A stretch of 64,000 bases of DNA from Lysobacterales bacterium 66-474 (GTDB taxonomy: Bacteria; Pseudomonadota; Gammaproteobacteria; Xanthomonadales; Rhodanobacteraceae). Every line of letters starts with the position of its first letter. Positions within the stretch are counted from its first letter, which is position 1. Shown piece after piece: positions 17,962 through 29,000 of the stretch. The stretch lies in contig MKWP01000009.1 of the NCBI GenBank assembly GCA_001899805.1, positions 62,001 through 126,000 on the forward strand, read 5' to 3'. The translations under genes and the position numbers were made by a program. The notes beneath the pieces were generated by a model, which had not been told where the DNA came from, made no database searches, and saw only the letters and a program-made list of their open reading frames with translations.

Positions 17962-19065
17962 TCAGTCGAAATCGACCACGTCGCCTGATTCCGGAAACGC
18001 GTGCTCGACCACGCGCGGCGGGATGTCGTGCCAGCGCTGCGATCCGAACGCGTTCCAGTCGGTGACGCGCCCGACCACGCGGAAATGATCCAGGGAATAC
18101 GGCAAGCCTTCGCCCGCCAGCGGCATGGGCGAATCCGAGACGTGGAAGTGCAGGTGCGGTTCGGTCGAATCGCCGGAGAACCCGACTTCCGCGATGACCT
18201 GGCCCACGCGGACGCGATCGCCCCTGGCCACCTTGATGCTGCCGGGACGCAAGTGTTCGTAAGTGGCGAATTGCCCGTTGCCGAGATCCAGCGAAATGAA
18301 ATTGCCCGCCGCATCCGGGTGCGGGTGGGTCCTGTTGTCCGCGATTCGCGCTGCCTCGGTGACGCCGTCGCGGGCCGCGGCCACGCGCGCGTCGGCGACA
18401 GCCAGCACTTTCGCGCCGTACGACAACGAGCTGGCAACGAAGCCCGAATCATCCTTCAGCGTGCGGCCGTGCGCGTCGACCTTCATCCAGTCGATCGCGA
18501 AGCGGCCGGGCAGGCGCGCATGCCCGTTGGCGGTGATGAACACGCGGCGGTGCCCGCGCGGCCAGATGTCGCTGTATACCGCGACCCAGGTGCCGCCGGC
18601 AACCGGCGACGCGAGTTCCGGCGATACGGCGGCGGCGATGGACACGCCGCGACCAGCGATGGTCGTCGCGTGGCCGGCCTGCTTCACCGTGAGCCGATGG
18701 CGAACGGATGCCGGCACTGCGTCGCCGACGTCCACGGTCAGGTACAGCACGGCCTGTGCGTGCGGCGCGACGACCGTGCCGTCGTTTTCCAGATCGCTGT
18801 CGGCGGCCAACGTCTTTTGATCCAGATGCAGGAGCGGTTTCCCGCTGCCGGCCAGAACGTCCAGCGTCATCAGTGCAAGCGGCGCGTCGGAATCGTTGCC
18901 CACATGCAGTTCGTACAACAAACGCTGCCCACCAGCCAGCTTGGCCGGGTGGATCGCGGCGTCGACATGCATCGCGACATCGGCGCCGTGTGCGGACGCC
19001 GTCATGCCGGACAGACAGACACCCGCGCACAAGGCAACGGCCTGCAAACCTCGTCGAATGCTCAC
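17962..19065 (-). CDS. exported M23 (LytM-type) metallopeptidase
   Basis: Predicted periplasmic peptidoglycan endopeptidase or regulator. The GTG start gives a signal peptide (residues 1-28, cleavage after SAHGA). Residues 30-180 are a beta-rich N-terminal domain not recognised further. The LytM domain holds HPHPDAAGN (about residue 247, first zinc ligands) and the metal motif HLHFH (about residue 305). Both ligand sets are intact, so it may be catalytically active. 367 residues. Monocistronic, with 62 bases to the SDR gene upstream on the same strand, so read-through from it is possible. Confidence 0.87.
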   Translation of the reverse strand: MSIRRGLQAVALCAGVCLSGMTASAHGADVAMHVDAAIHPAKLAGGQRLLYELHVGNDSDAPLALMTLDVLAGSGKPLLHLDQKTLAADSDLENDGTVVAPHAQAVLYLTVDVGDAVPASVRHRLTVKQAGHATTIAGRGVSIAAAVSPELASPVAGGTWVAVYSDIWPRGHRRVFITANGHARLPGRFAIDWMKVDAHGRTLKDDSGFVASSLSYGAKVLAVADARVAAARDGVTEAARIADNRTHPHPDAAGNFISLDLGNGQFATYEHLRPGSIKVARGDRVRVGQVIAEVGFSGDSTEPHLHFHVSDSPMPLAGEGLPYSLDHFRVVGRVTDWNAFGSQRWHDIPPRVVEHAFPESGDVVDFD

Positions 19066-19127
19066 GGAGGGGATGGTCCTGATTCACGCGGCGCCCGATG
19101 ATGACACGTCCCGCTGCCTCGCGCCGT

Positions 19128-19946
19128 TCACCCGCCGGTTGCAAACCCCGGATACAAGGTCATGCCGCCGTCGACGTAGATCGAGGCGCCGCAGATGTAG
19201 TCGGATTCGTCGGAGGCGAGCCACGCGGCGACTTTCGCGACGTCTGCAGGTACGCCGATGCGTCCGAAGGGGATCAATTTTTCCAGCGCTGCGGCGGCCT
19301 GCGGCGTGTCCCAGGCCTTGCGGTTGATCGCGGTTTCGATCGCGCCGGGACAAATGGAGTTCACGCGGATCTTCCGGGGTGCGAGTTCCTGCGCGATCGA
19401 TTCCATCAACTGCATGATGCCGCCCTTGGTGGTGGCGTAGTTGCAATGCCCGCCCCACGGGATTTCCTGGTGCACGGAACTCGTGAAGATGATCTTGCCG
19501 AGCGCGCGCGAGACGTCGCGCATCCCGCGCCGGGTGAATTCGCGTGCGGCTGCGCGCGCGCACAGGAACGCGCCGGTGAGGTTGACGCCGATCACCTGTT
19601 CCCACTGCGCAATCGTCATGTCCACCAGCCGCGCATCGCGCTGGATGCCGGCGTTCGAGCACACGATGTCCAGCGTGCCGAATTGCTTGATGGCCCCGGC
19701 AAACATGGCCTGCACGTCGTCTTCCTTGCTGACGTCGCCCTGGATCGCGATGGCCTTGCCGCCACCGGCCTTGTTGATGTCGTCGCAAATCGCCTCGGCG
19801 GTTTCCGGCTGCACCACGTAGTTGACCGCGACGTTGGCGCCTTCGGCCGCGAGTTCGCGCGCGATGCCTTCGCCGATGCCGGAGTTGGCGCCGGTGACCA
19901 GCGCGTTCTGGCCGGCGAGGCGTTTGGGGGCGGGTTGCGTGTTCAT
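19128..19946 (-). CDS. short-chain dehydrogenase, glucose 1-dehydrogenase-like
   Basis: NAD(P)-dependent SDR oxidoreductase. Cofactor motif TGANSGIGEGIA near residue 18, NAG structural motif (CSNAGIQ), catalytic Ser in FTSSVHQEIPWGG and YATTK (Tyr/Lys). The C-terminal half resembles bacterial glucose 1-dehydrogenases (CPGAIETAIN, SIYVDGGMTLYP). The ATG at 19946 follows AAGGAGG at ideal spacing, so the ATG 18 bases upstream is rejected. 272 residues. The beta-1,2-glucan operon ends 178 bases upstream on the same strand, separated by a palindromic repeat; oxidation of released glucose would fit, but this is inference. Confidence 0.86.
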   Translation of the reverse strand: MNTQPAPKRLAGQNALVTGANSGIGEGIARELAAEGANVAVNYVVQPETAEAICDDINKAGGGKAIAIQGDVSKEDDVQAMFAGAIKQFGTLDIVCSNAGIQRDARLVDMTIAQWEQVIGVNLTGAFLCARAAAREFTRRGMRDVSRALGKIIFTSSVHQEIPWGGHCNYATTKGGIMQLMESIAQELAPRKIRVNSICPGAIETAINRKAWDTPQAAAALEKLIPFGRIGVPADVAKVAAWLASDESDYICGASIYVDGGMTLYPGFATGG

Positions 19947-19981
19947 GGCGGCCTCCTTGTTCAAAGCGACAAAAATGAATT

Positions 19982-20099
19982 CGTCATTCCGGGGCCGACT
20001 GCGGCTCCATCGCGGGCGGAACCCGGAATCGGTTGTGCCTAGCTTTTAGCCCCGAGACCGATTCCGGGTTCGGGCCTGCGGCCCGCCCCGGAATGACGA
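19982..20099. repeat. palindromic repeat, family B, copy 1
   Basis: Inverted repeat whose ends are CGTCATTCCGGGGC and its complement GCCCCGGAATGACG, with inner arms ACCCGGAATCGG/CCGATTCCGGGT. The same outer and inner arms occur at 57978-58103. It occupies the gap between the GH144-like and SDR genes and could fold into a long cruciform or an RNA hairpin. Confidence 0.8.
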
Positions 20100-20124
20100 A
20101 AGACGGGCATGGCGGTAGCGGAGC

Positions 20125-21555
20125 TCAATCATTCGCCTCGTTGGAAGGCGCGGCCCCGGATGTTTCCGTCGCCTTGCCCAGCCATTCCCCGCGGAATCCT
20201 GCGCGCTGCAATCCCAGCCTGATCGGCACGCAGTCGCGCATCAATTCCCACAGCATGCCGCTGCGGTGGTTCTCGATCATCAGTACGATCGGGCCCTGGT
20301 GCAGCGCGAAGTGCCACGGAGACACCCATGCGCACAGCTGCTTGCCGTCCACCATGGTGCACATCACGCCGGCCGTTTCGGTCTCGGGCCACGACAGGTT
20401 GAACGAGGCGTGGAAGCCGTAGCCCTGCGGGCTGTGGCCGATGAGTTTTTCGAGATGGCGGATTTCGTCCAGCACGATGCCGGGCGCGAACGGCAAGGAC
20501 GCGATCGCCGACCACGGCGAGATGGTGCCGTCGTCGGGTCCGAACGGCGCGCCGCGCGCGGTGTAGTCGAAGAACTGGCGCTTGCGGCCGCGGAACTTCG
20601 CGCTGACGTTGCCCGGTCCGTCGGTGGCCGAGAAGCCCCAGCAGTTTTTTTCGTAGCCGACGAACTTGCGCGGATTGCGGCGCGCGTATTCGCGCTGGAT
20701 CTCGGTGGCGACGCGGCTGTTCTCGAAGTAGTCGGTGTTTTTCGCGGCCATGAACTTGTCGCGGATGTCGCGGGTGTCGATCCAGAGATGCGAGAACTGG
20801 TGGATGAACAACGGTCCCGCATACAGCACCTCGCGCCCGTACAGGCGCCGCCACTTGAACGTCGATGTCCACGCGGTGTACGCGTCGTGCGTGACGGAGA
20901 ACTCCGGCGCGGCCAGCGCCAGCACGTACAGGATCAGCGCCTCGTTGTAGCCGAGCCAGCGGTTGACGAGAAAACCCGATTCCGGTTTCCAGCCCAGCGA
21001 CACGGCGTCCTGTCCGTCCTGCGCCCAGCGCCAGTCGACCCGCGCGTAGATGGATTGTGTGCGTTCGCGAACCTCGCGCTCGCCGGCTCCGTCGCCCGAA
21101 AAATAGCGCGCGGCGCACAGCATGCCGGCCACCAGCAGCGCGGTGTCGATGGTGGACAGCTCGCACTGCCACGCGCGCTCGCCGGATTTCGGATCCAGGA
21201 AGTGGTAGAAGAATCCCTTGTGGCCGACGCCATCGGGCTTGCCGCCCTGGTCGGCGCCGTCGAAGAAGCGCACGGCCGCCAGCGTGTAGGCGAGCGCGTC
21301 GCGATACAGCAGCCAGCCACGTTCGACCGCGACCGGATAGCACGACAGGGCGAAACCGACAGCGGCGATGCTGGCCGGCTGGGTCGGGCGGGTCGAGTCC
21401 AGCACCAGCCCATTGGCCGGGTTCACGTGTCGCTCGAAGTAGCGGAATGCCTTGCGCTGCAGGTCGTCGAGGATGGCCTCGTCGTCGTCGTGCGTGCGGT
21501 CGATGTTGCGCCCGCCGCGATGCGGCGTGGCGGCGGAGCGTGGACTGGCCGGCAT
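20125..21555 (-). CDS. glycoamylase-domain (GH144-like) hydrolase, probable beta-1,2-glucanase
   Basis: Glycoamylase domain protein (PF10091 type) with an (alpha/alpha)6 fold. Members with characterised activity are GH144 endo-beta-1,2-glucanases. Signatures: GFFYHFLD, GWKPESGFLVNRWLGYNEALILY, the conserved CWGFSATDGPG, and SLPFAPGIVLDEIRH. 476 residues, no signal peptide, so predicted cytoplasmic. The ATG at 21555 follows GAGGA. Only nine bases separate it from the GH39 gene, which itself follows the NdvB-type synthase by 55 bases, so the three are one operon. Context favours beta-1,2-glucan as substrate over starch despite the domain's name. Confidence 0.85.
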   Translation of the reverse strand: MPASPRSAATPHRGGRNIDRTHDDDEAILDDLQRKAFRYFERHVNPANGLVLDSTRPTQPASIAAVGFALSCYPVAVERGWLLYRDALAYTLAAVRFFDGADQGGKPDGVGHKGFFYHFLDPKSGERAWQCELSTIDTALLVAGMLCAARYFSGDGAGEREVRERTQSIYARVDWRWAQDGQDAVSLGWKPESGFLVNRWLGYNEALILYVLALAAPEFSVTHDAYTAWTSTFKWRRLYGREVLYAGPLFIHQFSHLWIDTRDIRDKFMAAKNTDYFENSRVATEIQREYARRNPRKFVGYEKNCWGFSATDGPGNVSAKFRGRKRQFFDYTARGAPFGPDDGTISPWSAIASLPFAPGIVLDEIRHLEKLIGHSPQGYGFHASFNLSWPETETAGVMCTMVDGKQLCAWVSPWHFALHQGPIVLMIENHRSGMLWELMRDCVPIRLGLQRAGFRGEWLGKATETSGAAPSNEAND

Positions 21556-21564
21556 CGGGCTTCC

Positions 21565-23007
21565 TCAGTTGGCGAGTTCGACGCGCACGGCGGCGATGGC
21601 GTGCGGCGGCAGATTGAGCTGGATGTCGAAACCGTCCCCGTTCACCTGCACCGCGACCGGTTCGGATTCCAGTTGCGAGACTTCATCCAGTTCCGCGACC
21701 TGTCTTGCATCGAGGTAATCGGGCGAACCCATGTCCAGCCACGCCTGCCGGCTGTTGCAATGCTCGTCGTCGACGCGCTGCACGTGGGCGCCTTTGGGTT
21801 TGCGCGAGCCCTGCACGTGCCAGGTCACGACTTCCGGTGCGATGTCGTGGTGGGGAAAGGCGTGGTTGGTCGCGAGCAAATCGACGTGGGTATCGTCCGC
21901 GCGCACCGCCCACGCATCGACGGTTGCGTGCGAGCCCACGACGGGCAGGCGTTCGTTGCCGAGGCCGTGCAGCAGTTGCATCGCGCGATAGCTGGGCTTG
22001 GCGATGCCGTGGATGGTCTGCAGACCGAAGCTGCCGTGGAAGGGCGTGGAGGAGAAATAGTTTTCCTCGAAGATGTCGGAAAACGTCCACCAGCTGTAGC
22101 AATGCACGAGGTCGGCCACGTCCAGCATGTTCTTGAACAGGAATGCCGCGGCATACGGCTGGTCGTGGAACTCGAAGAAGGGATTCGACGACGAGTTCCA
22201 TTCGGTGTAACAAAGTTTCCGGTCGCCGACCGTCTCGCGCATCTTGCGCACGCGCTGGATCAGCACGTCACGTGGTGCGTCGGAAAGTTGCGTTTCGGTG
22301 TCGTCGCCGGGCTTGCCCAGCGCGTCGGTGGGGTAGTGGTGCGTGGACACGAAATCCACGGGCAGTTTGTTCGTTTCGCAGAAGTCCAGGAATTCCGGCA
22401 CCCATTCGTCGTCGGCCGTCGCCGGGCCGCCCACGCGCAGTTGTGCATCGATACCCTTGATCGCGTTCGCGGTGTATTGGTAGAGCTTGAAGTAGTCGGC
22501 CTGCTCGCCCTTCCAGAACGCATCGAGGTTGGGTTCGTTCCAGACCTCGAAATACCACGAGCGCACCTCGTCGATGCCGTAGCGATCGACCCAGTGCTTC
22601 ACCAGTCGCGTGATCAGGTCGGCCCATTTCGCGTAATCGCGTGGCGGGGTGACGTTGGCCTTGTAGAAGAACACGATGTCGCCGCCTGATTGCAACGCGG
22701 TCGGCATGAAAGACAGTTCCACGAACGGCTTCATCCCGATCGAGACCAGGAAATCGAAGATCTGGTCGGTGTTGAAGAACGAGTACAGATCCTTGTCGCA
22801 CTCGATCAGGTACGTGCACATCTCGTCGTTGAGCAGCCCGTGGAAACGCACGTAACGCACGCCGAGTTCGACACGGGTCTTACGCATCTGCGCCTGCCAG
22901 TCCGCGCGCAGCGCCAGCGCGGCACGCCCGCTGCCGACCGTGTGGCTCCAGACGTGCGCGAGTGCGCTGCCGGGCGCGTCGAGCTGGGTGGTGAAGGTGG
23001 CGGGCAT
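21565..23007 (-). CDS. GH39 family glycoside hydrolase
   Basis: Retaining (beta/alpha)8 hydrolase of the beta-xylosidase/iduronidase family. The acid/base glutamate is in YFEVWNEPN (about residue 160) and the nucleophile in LCYTEWNSS (about residue 264). HHYPTDALG and YSWWTFSDIFEE are further family blocks, and a C-terminal beta-sandwich follows. 480 residues, no signal peptide, so cytoplasmic. Start supported by AGGGAG upstream. Middle gene of the glucan operon. Substrate is unknown: GH39 enzymes usually act on xylosides, but here the neighbours make a glucan-related role more likely. Confidence 0.88.
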   Translation of the reverse strand: MPATFTTQLDAPGSALAHVWSHTVGSGRAALALRADWQAQMRKTRVELGVRYVRFHGLLNDEMCTYLIECDKDLYSFFNTDQIFDFLVSIGMKPFVELSFMPTALQSGGDIVFFYKANVTPPRDYAKWADLITRLVKHWVDRYGIDEVRSWYFEVWNEPNLDAFWKGEQADYFKLYQYTANAIKGIDAQLRVGGPATADDEWVPEFLDFCETNKLPVDFVSTHHYPTDALGKPGDDTETQLSDAPRDVLIQRVRKMRETVGDRKLCYTEWNSSSNPFFEFHDQPYAAAFLFKNMLDVADLVHCYSWWTFSDIFEENYFSSTPFHGSFGLQTIHGIAKPSYRAMQLLHGLGNERLPVVGSHATVDAWAVRADDTHVDLLATNHAFPHHDIAPEVVTWHVQGSRKPKGAHVQRVDDEHCNSRQAWLDMGSPDYLDARQVAELDEVSQLESEPVAVQVNGDGFDIQLNLPPHAIAAVRVELAN

Positions 23008-23062
23008 GCGAGGCTCCCTGCGGCGAAACCGGGAATTTCGCCGAACCGCCGTGAGCGCGGCG

Positions 23063-26000
23063 TCAAGGTGCGGCCGCGAGCGCAGCCGCGTCGACGCGGC
23101 CGAACCTCACCAGTACCTCGTGCAACCGGCCGTCGTCGACCAGTGCAATCACCGTGCCGGTTTGCAGTTCACCGTCGACGCTGATGTCGGCGATGCCGCT
23201 GTCGCCCGGCCTGCGCACGAATTCGATGCGGTAGCGGGTGTTGCCATGTCGCCAGTCCGCGCTCCAGCGTTCCCAGTCGTCGGGAACGCACGGCGCAAAC
23301 GACAACGTGTTGCCTTCGCGGCGCAAGCCCAGCAGCGATTCGGTGACGAGGCGGTACATCCACCCGGCCGAGCCCGTATACCAGCTCCAGCCGCCGCGGC
23401 CGAGGTGATTCTCCGCGGCGTACACGTCGGCCGCGATCACGTAGGGTTCGAGGCGGTAGCGTTGCAACGCGTCGGCGTCGCCGGTGTGCGACAGTGGATT
23501 CAGCATGCGTGCGACGCGCCATGCGTCGTCCGCGCGGCCGAGTTTCGCCAGCGCCATCGCCACCCACACCGCGGCGTGGGTGTACTGGCCGCCATTCTCG
23601 CGCACGCCCGGCACGTAGCCCTTGATGTAGCCGGGATCGAGCGGTGTCTTGTCGAACGGCGGCGTGAACAGCTTGACGACCCCGGCGTCGCCGTCGACCA
23701 GGTGTTCCAGCACCGCATCCAGCGCGCGTTCGCTGCGCGCACGGTCGCCGATGCCGGCCAGCGCCGACCAGCTCTGCGGCAACGAGTCGATGCGGCATTC
23801 CTCGCTCGCGGATGCGCCGATCGCGACGCCGTCGTCGTTCCACGCGCGCAGGTACCAGTCGCCGTCCCAGGCATGGCGTTCCAGCATGGTCGCGAGTGCG
23901 GCGGCGGCCTTGTCGAATTCCGCGGCGGTGACGGCGTTGCCGCGCGCGGCGGCCAGTGGCGCGAAACGCTTCAGCACGTCGTGCAGGAACATGCCCAGCC
24001 ACACGCTTTCGCCGCGTCCGTGCAGGCCGAGCCGGTTCATGCCGTCGTTCCAGTCGCCGCCGCCGATCAGCGGCAGGCCGTGTACGCCGAAGCGCAGGGA
24101 ATGCCGGATCGCGCGCAGGCAGTGTTCGTACAGGCTGGCCGATTCGCCGCCGACGTGCGCGTCTTCGTACACCGATTCCTCGTCGGCGGCGAGCGCGCGG
24201 CCTTCGAGGAAGGGCGCGGGTTCGTCCAGGACCGTGGCGTCGCCGGTCACGCGCAGGTACTCGGACGCGCACCACGGCAGCCACAGCAGGTCGTCGGTGA
24301 TGCGGGTGCGCACGCCCTTGCCGGTGGGCGGATGCCACCAGTGCTGGACGTCGCCCTCGCGGAACTGGTGGTGGGCCGAGCGCAGCAGTTGCGCGCGCGC
24401 CAGTTGCGGCCGCGTGTTGAGGATCGCCATCGAATCCTGCAGCTGGTCGCGGAAACCCCATGCGCCGCCGGACTGGTAGTAACCGCTGCGCGCGAGGATG
24501 CGCGCGGCCAGCACCTGGTATGGCAGCCAGCCGTTCGCCAGCAGGTCGGCGGCGGGATCGGGCGTGCGCACGCGCAGTTGCGAGAGCGTGTCGTGCCAGT
24601 GCGCGCGCACGCGTTCGAGCTCGGCTTGCGCGGCTTCGACATCGTCGAAGGCTTGCACCAGCGCGCGCGCTTCGGCTTCGTTGTCGGCGGCGCCCAGCAC
24701 GATCATCGTCGCGACTTCCTCGCCGGGCGCCAGTTCGAAGATCGCACGCTGCGCCGAACAGGGATCGAACCCGGCACCCACGCTGCCGTCCAGCGTTTCC
24801 GCGCGCATGCCGAGCGGCGCGTCGAGGCTGCGGTTGCGCCCGAGGAAGGCGCGCCGGTCGGCGGTGAAGGCCTTGCGCGCCGTCGCGATCGCGTGGAACG
24901 CCACCTTGTGCGCGAACACGTCGTCGTAGGGATTTTGCGCGAACAGCGCGCCGCACACGGGATCGATGCGGGTGCGCACATGCGCTGCGCTGCGCTCGCG
25001 GCGTTCGCCCAGCACCCATTCGACATAGCTGGTCAGCGAGATCCGGCGGGGGCGGTCGCTCTTGTTGACGAGCTTCAACACGGCGAGCTTGACCGGTGCT
25101 TCGCGGGCGACGAACACGGTCATTTCGCCGTACAGGTCCGCGTGCGCGTGTTCGAAGCGGCTGTAACCGAAACCGTGGCAGACCCGGTACGGGTCGCCGC
25201 AGGGCGTCGGCCGCGCGGTCGCCGACCAGAATTCGCCGGTCGCCTCGTCGCGCAGCCACAACGCTTCGCCGCTGGCGTCGCGCAGCGGGTCGTTGTACCA
25301 AGGCGTCAGGCGGAACTCGTGGGCATTTTCGGCGAAGCTGTAGGCGCCGCCGGTTTCGCTCACCACCGAGCCGAACGTTTCGTTGGCGAGCACGTTGCAC
25401 CACGGCGCGGGGGTGGGCGCGCCGGGCGCGAGCCAGATCGAATATTCGCTGCCGTCGTTGCGGAAGCCGCCCAGCGCGTTGGGCATGCGCAGGTCTTCCG
25501 TGGGCGGTTGCAGCGCGTAACCCGCGGCTTGCGGTTTGCGCAACGGCAGCCGCTCCGGCATTTCGGTTTGCGCGTCGATGGGCAGCAGCCGCGCGATCTG
25601 GTCGCGCAGGCGGCCGGCGTCGCCCGAGAACACGCAGCGCGCCGTGGCCAGCATCAGCGCGCGGTCGGGTGCCGACAGGTGCTCGATGCGCCACGCGAAC
25701 ATCTTGCCGCGTCCCTGGCCGCCGCGCGCCTCCGCGCCGGATTCGATCAGGTAAAGGATGTGCTCCTGCAGTTCCTGCCGGTAACCCGACATCTCCTCGT
25801 TCCAGATCAGCAGGTCCGCGTGCAGGCCGCGCATCTGCCAGTAGCCGTGTGCCTGGATGAGGTGTCGCACCAGGTCGATCTGGCTGGCGTTGGCGATGCG
25901 CGCCAGCACGATCGGCAGGTCGCCCGAGATGCCGTGTTTCCACAATGCCGATTGCGGCGGCAGCACGCCGTCGCTTTCGAAGCGCGCCGCGATCGGCCCG

Positions 26001-29000
26001 TACAGCAGCGCGCTGGCGAGGCGCTGGTATCGCTGCGCTTCCACCGCGCTCATGTTGAGTTGTTGCAGCGCGACCTGGTCGTGGGTCCACGCCAACTGGA
26101 ACACGCGCTGGTGCAGGTGCCGTTCGCGGTACTTGCGCGCCAGCGCAAGCGCGGCTTCGCGATCCGGCGCGACGCCGGTGAGGAGGTCGAGGCTGGCGGT
26201 GTGGCCGGGGCGGATCAGGATGCGGCGGCGGATCGACACGATCGGATCGAGCACCGCGCCGGTGTGGCCGTCGAGCGGCGCGGCGTCGGCCAGCGCGCGT
26301 GGATTCGCGGGTCCGTTGAGGCGGCCGAGGAAGGCCTCGCGGTCGGTCTCGAACCCGCCTTCGCCCACGGTTCCGCCGCGGGTGGTCATCTGGTGCAGCA
26401 GCCACGGATGGTGCTCGTCCGGGCTGCGCGGGCGGCGCGTTGCAAGCAGGGCATCCAGTTCCGGCGCCGATTCGGTTTCCAGGAACAGCTTGCTGAACAC
26501 CGGGTGCGAGGCGTCGGCATCGGGCGGTGCCAGCACGATCTCGGCGTAGCTGGTGATTTCCAGGGTGCGGGTCTTGAGGGTGCGGTTGGTCAGGCGCAAG
26601 CGGCGCAGCTCGATGTCGTCCTCGGCCGATACCGCCACCAGCAGCTCGGTCGCGATGCCGAAATCGGTGCGGTGAAATTCCGCACGCGCCTGCGAGAAGG
26701 TCGCGCTGCAGCTGCCGCCGGCGTCGCCCAGCGGTTGCCGCGTGGCCGACCACGTGTTGCCCGATTCGACGTCGCGCAGGTACACGAAAGTGCCGTCGTC
26801 GTCGCGCACCGCGTCGCCGCGCCAGCGGGTGAGCGCGAGCTCGCGCCAGCGGCTGTAGCCCGCGCCGGCCTGGGTCAGCATCACGTGGTAGTTGCCGTTG
26901 GACAGCAGGTGCACTTCCGGCAGCGGCGTGTCCATCGCGGTGATCTCGCGCGTCTGCGCGTGCACGCGCGCGCGGGTCTGGCGCGGCTGCTCGACGTCCA
27001 GCGTGGCCGGATGGCGCGGGCGGGCTTCCGGGATCTTTTCGCGCAGCAACAGTTCGTGCGCGCGGAACATCGGTTCGCGCATGAAGCGCGTTTGCATGGG
27101 CTGGCGGTTCAGCAGCGCGGACAGCGCGAGGAAGCTCATGCCGTGGTGGTGGGCCATCCAGCTTTTCACCAGTGCGAAGTCCTCGTCGCCGCTGACGCGA
27201 CCCGCGGTGAAGTCGAGCGCTTCGTAGAAACCGTAGCGGGTGAGCGCGCCGATGCCGGCGAGGCGTTCGAGGTTGTCGCAAGCCGCGGCGGGATCGACCA
27301 TCAACGCCATCGCGCTCGCGTACGGTGCGATCACGAGGTCCTCGCCGAGGCCGCGCTTCAGGCCCAGCCCGGGCACGCCGAACGCGCGGTATTGGTAGGT
27401 GAGGGTGGCGTCGGTCGCGTTGTAGGCGGACTCGGAAACGCCCCATGGCACCTGCTGCTGCGCGCCGTACTGGATCTGGCGCGCCACCGCCGCGCTGCAG
27501 GTGTCGTCGAGCAGCGTGTTGCGCCAGGTCGGCATCAGCAGCTGCGGCATCAGGTATTCGAACATCGAGCCGCTCCACGACACCAGCGCGGGACGTCCCG
27601 CGGCGATGGTGAGCAGGCGCCCGAGCTTGAACCAGTGGGTCGGCGGAACCTGGCCCTGCGCGATCGCGACGTAACTGAGGATGCGCGCTTCCGACGCCAG
27701 CAGGTCGTAGTGGCTGGCGTCGCGCCTGTCGCGTTCGACGTCGTAGCCGATGGTGAACTGTTCGCGACGCTCGTCCCACAGGAACGCAAGATCCATGTTC
27801 GCGAACGCGCGGCAACGCGCGGACAACGCCTGCGCATCGTCGCGCTGGCGGTTGAGGGTCGCGCCGAGTTCGGACAGCGCGGCGCACAGGTCGTCGGCGC
27901 CTTCGGCCTGCAGCCGGCCGGCGATCGCGGCGGCCAGTTCGCGGGCGCGGGCGCGGGTCGGGTTGCCTTCCAGTTCGGCCAACCACGCGCGCGTAGTCGG
28001 GTCGTCGCTGCCGCAATCGCCGAGTCCCAGCCACGGCGCCAGTTCGTCCAGTTCCTCGCAGGCCGCGGTGGCCTGGCGTGCCAGCGCGCGCGTCCATTCG
28101 GGGAATTCGCCCGCGATCGCGTTGTCGGCGACCAGTTGCGCCAGCTTGATGGCTTCGGCTTCGATCCTCGCCAGCAGGCCGTGCAGGACCGGCAGGTTGC
28201 CGCCGTGGTCGGCCGCGTCGGCGACCAGTCCGTCGAGCTCGGCGAGGGTGGCGGCCAGCGCGAGGTTCGCATGCGGGTCGGGTGCGTCGACCTCGGACAT
28301 CTGTTCGCCCAGCACGCGTGCGGTGTCGCGCAGACCGTGCGCGAGGTTCGGCGACACCAGCGCGTCGCCGTCGGTGTGCTCGAGCGCGTTGGCCAGCACC
28401 ACCAGGCAGCCCATCAGATTGCCGCTGTCCACGCTGGAAATGTATCGGGGCGGCAGCGGCTCCAGCGTCTGCGTGTCGTACCAGTTGTAGAGGTGGCCGC
28501 GATGGCGCGGCAGTTTCATCACGGCGTCGAGCGTCGCGGCGGTACGCTGCAGCCAGCCGCGGTGGGTGAGATAGCCGAAATCGTGCGCGGTCAAGTCGGC
28601 CAGCAGCGCCATGCCGATGTTGGTGGGCGAGGTGCGGTGCGCGATCTGTTCGACCGGGTAGGCCTGGCAGTTGTCGGGCGGCAACCAGTGCTCGCCGGCG
28701 TTGACGAAAGTTTCGAACCAGCGCCAGACGCGCCGCGCGACGCCGCGCAGGAACAGTTGCTGGGCGACGTCCAGCGGCAATGACGGCCGCTCCGGCACGC
28801 GGCTGATCCACCATGCCAGCCACGGCGATGCGAACCACAGGACCAGGAATGCCAGCGCCGCCGGCAACCCCTTCGGCATGTCGATCGCCAGCGCGAACCC
28901 GACCACCAGCGCGACCGCGGGCGCCACCCACATCAGGCGCACGTACTGCACGAAGCTGGATGCCGCGCCGCGCACGGCGTCGTGCATCGGCGTCCATTCC

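Noticed and set aside
22940-28783. Very long open frame on the plus strand (about 1,947 codons), and a similar one on the minus strand in another frame
   Set aside because: Both are shadows of ndvB, whose frame carries clear GT84, glycoamylase and GH94 motifs; high GC keeps alternative frames open. Their translations are rich in Arg/His/Val/Gln and show no domain.
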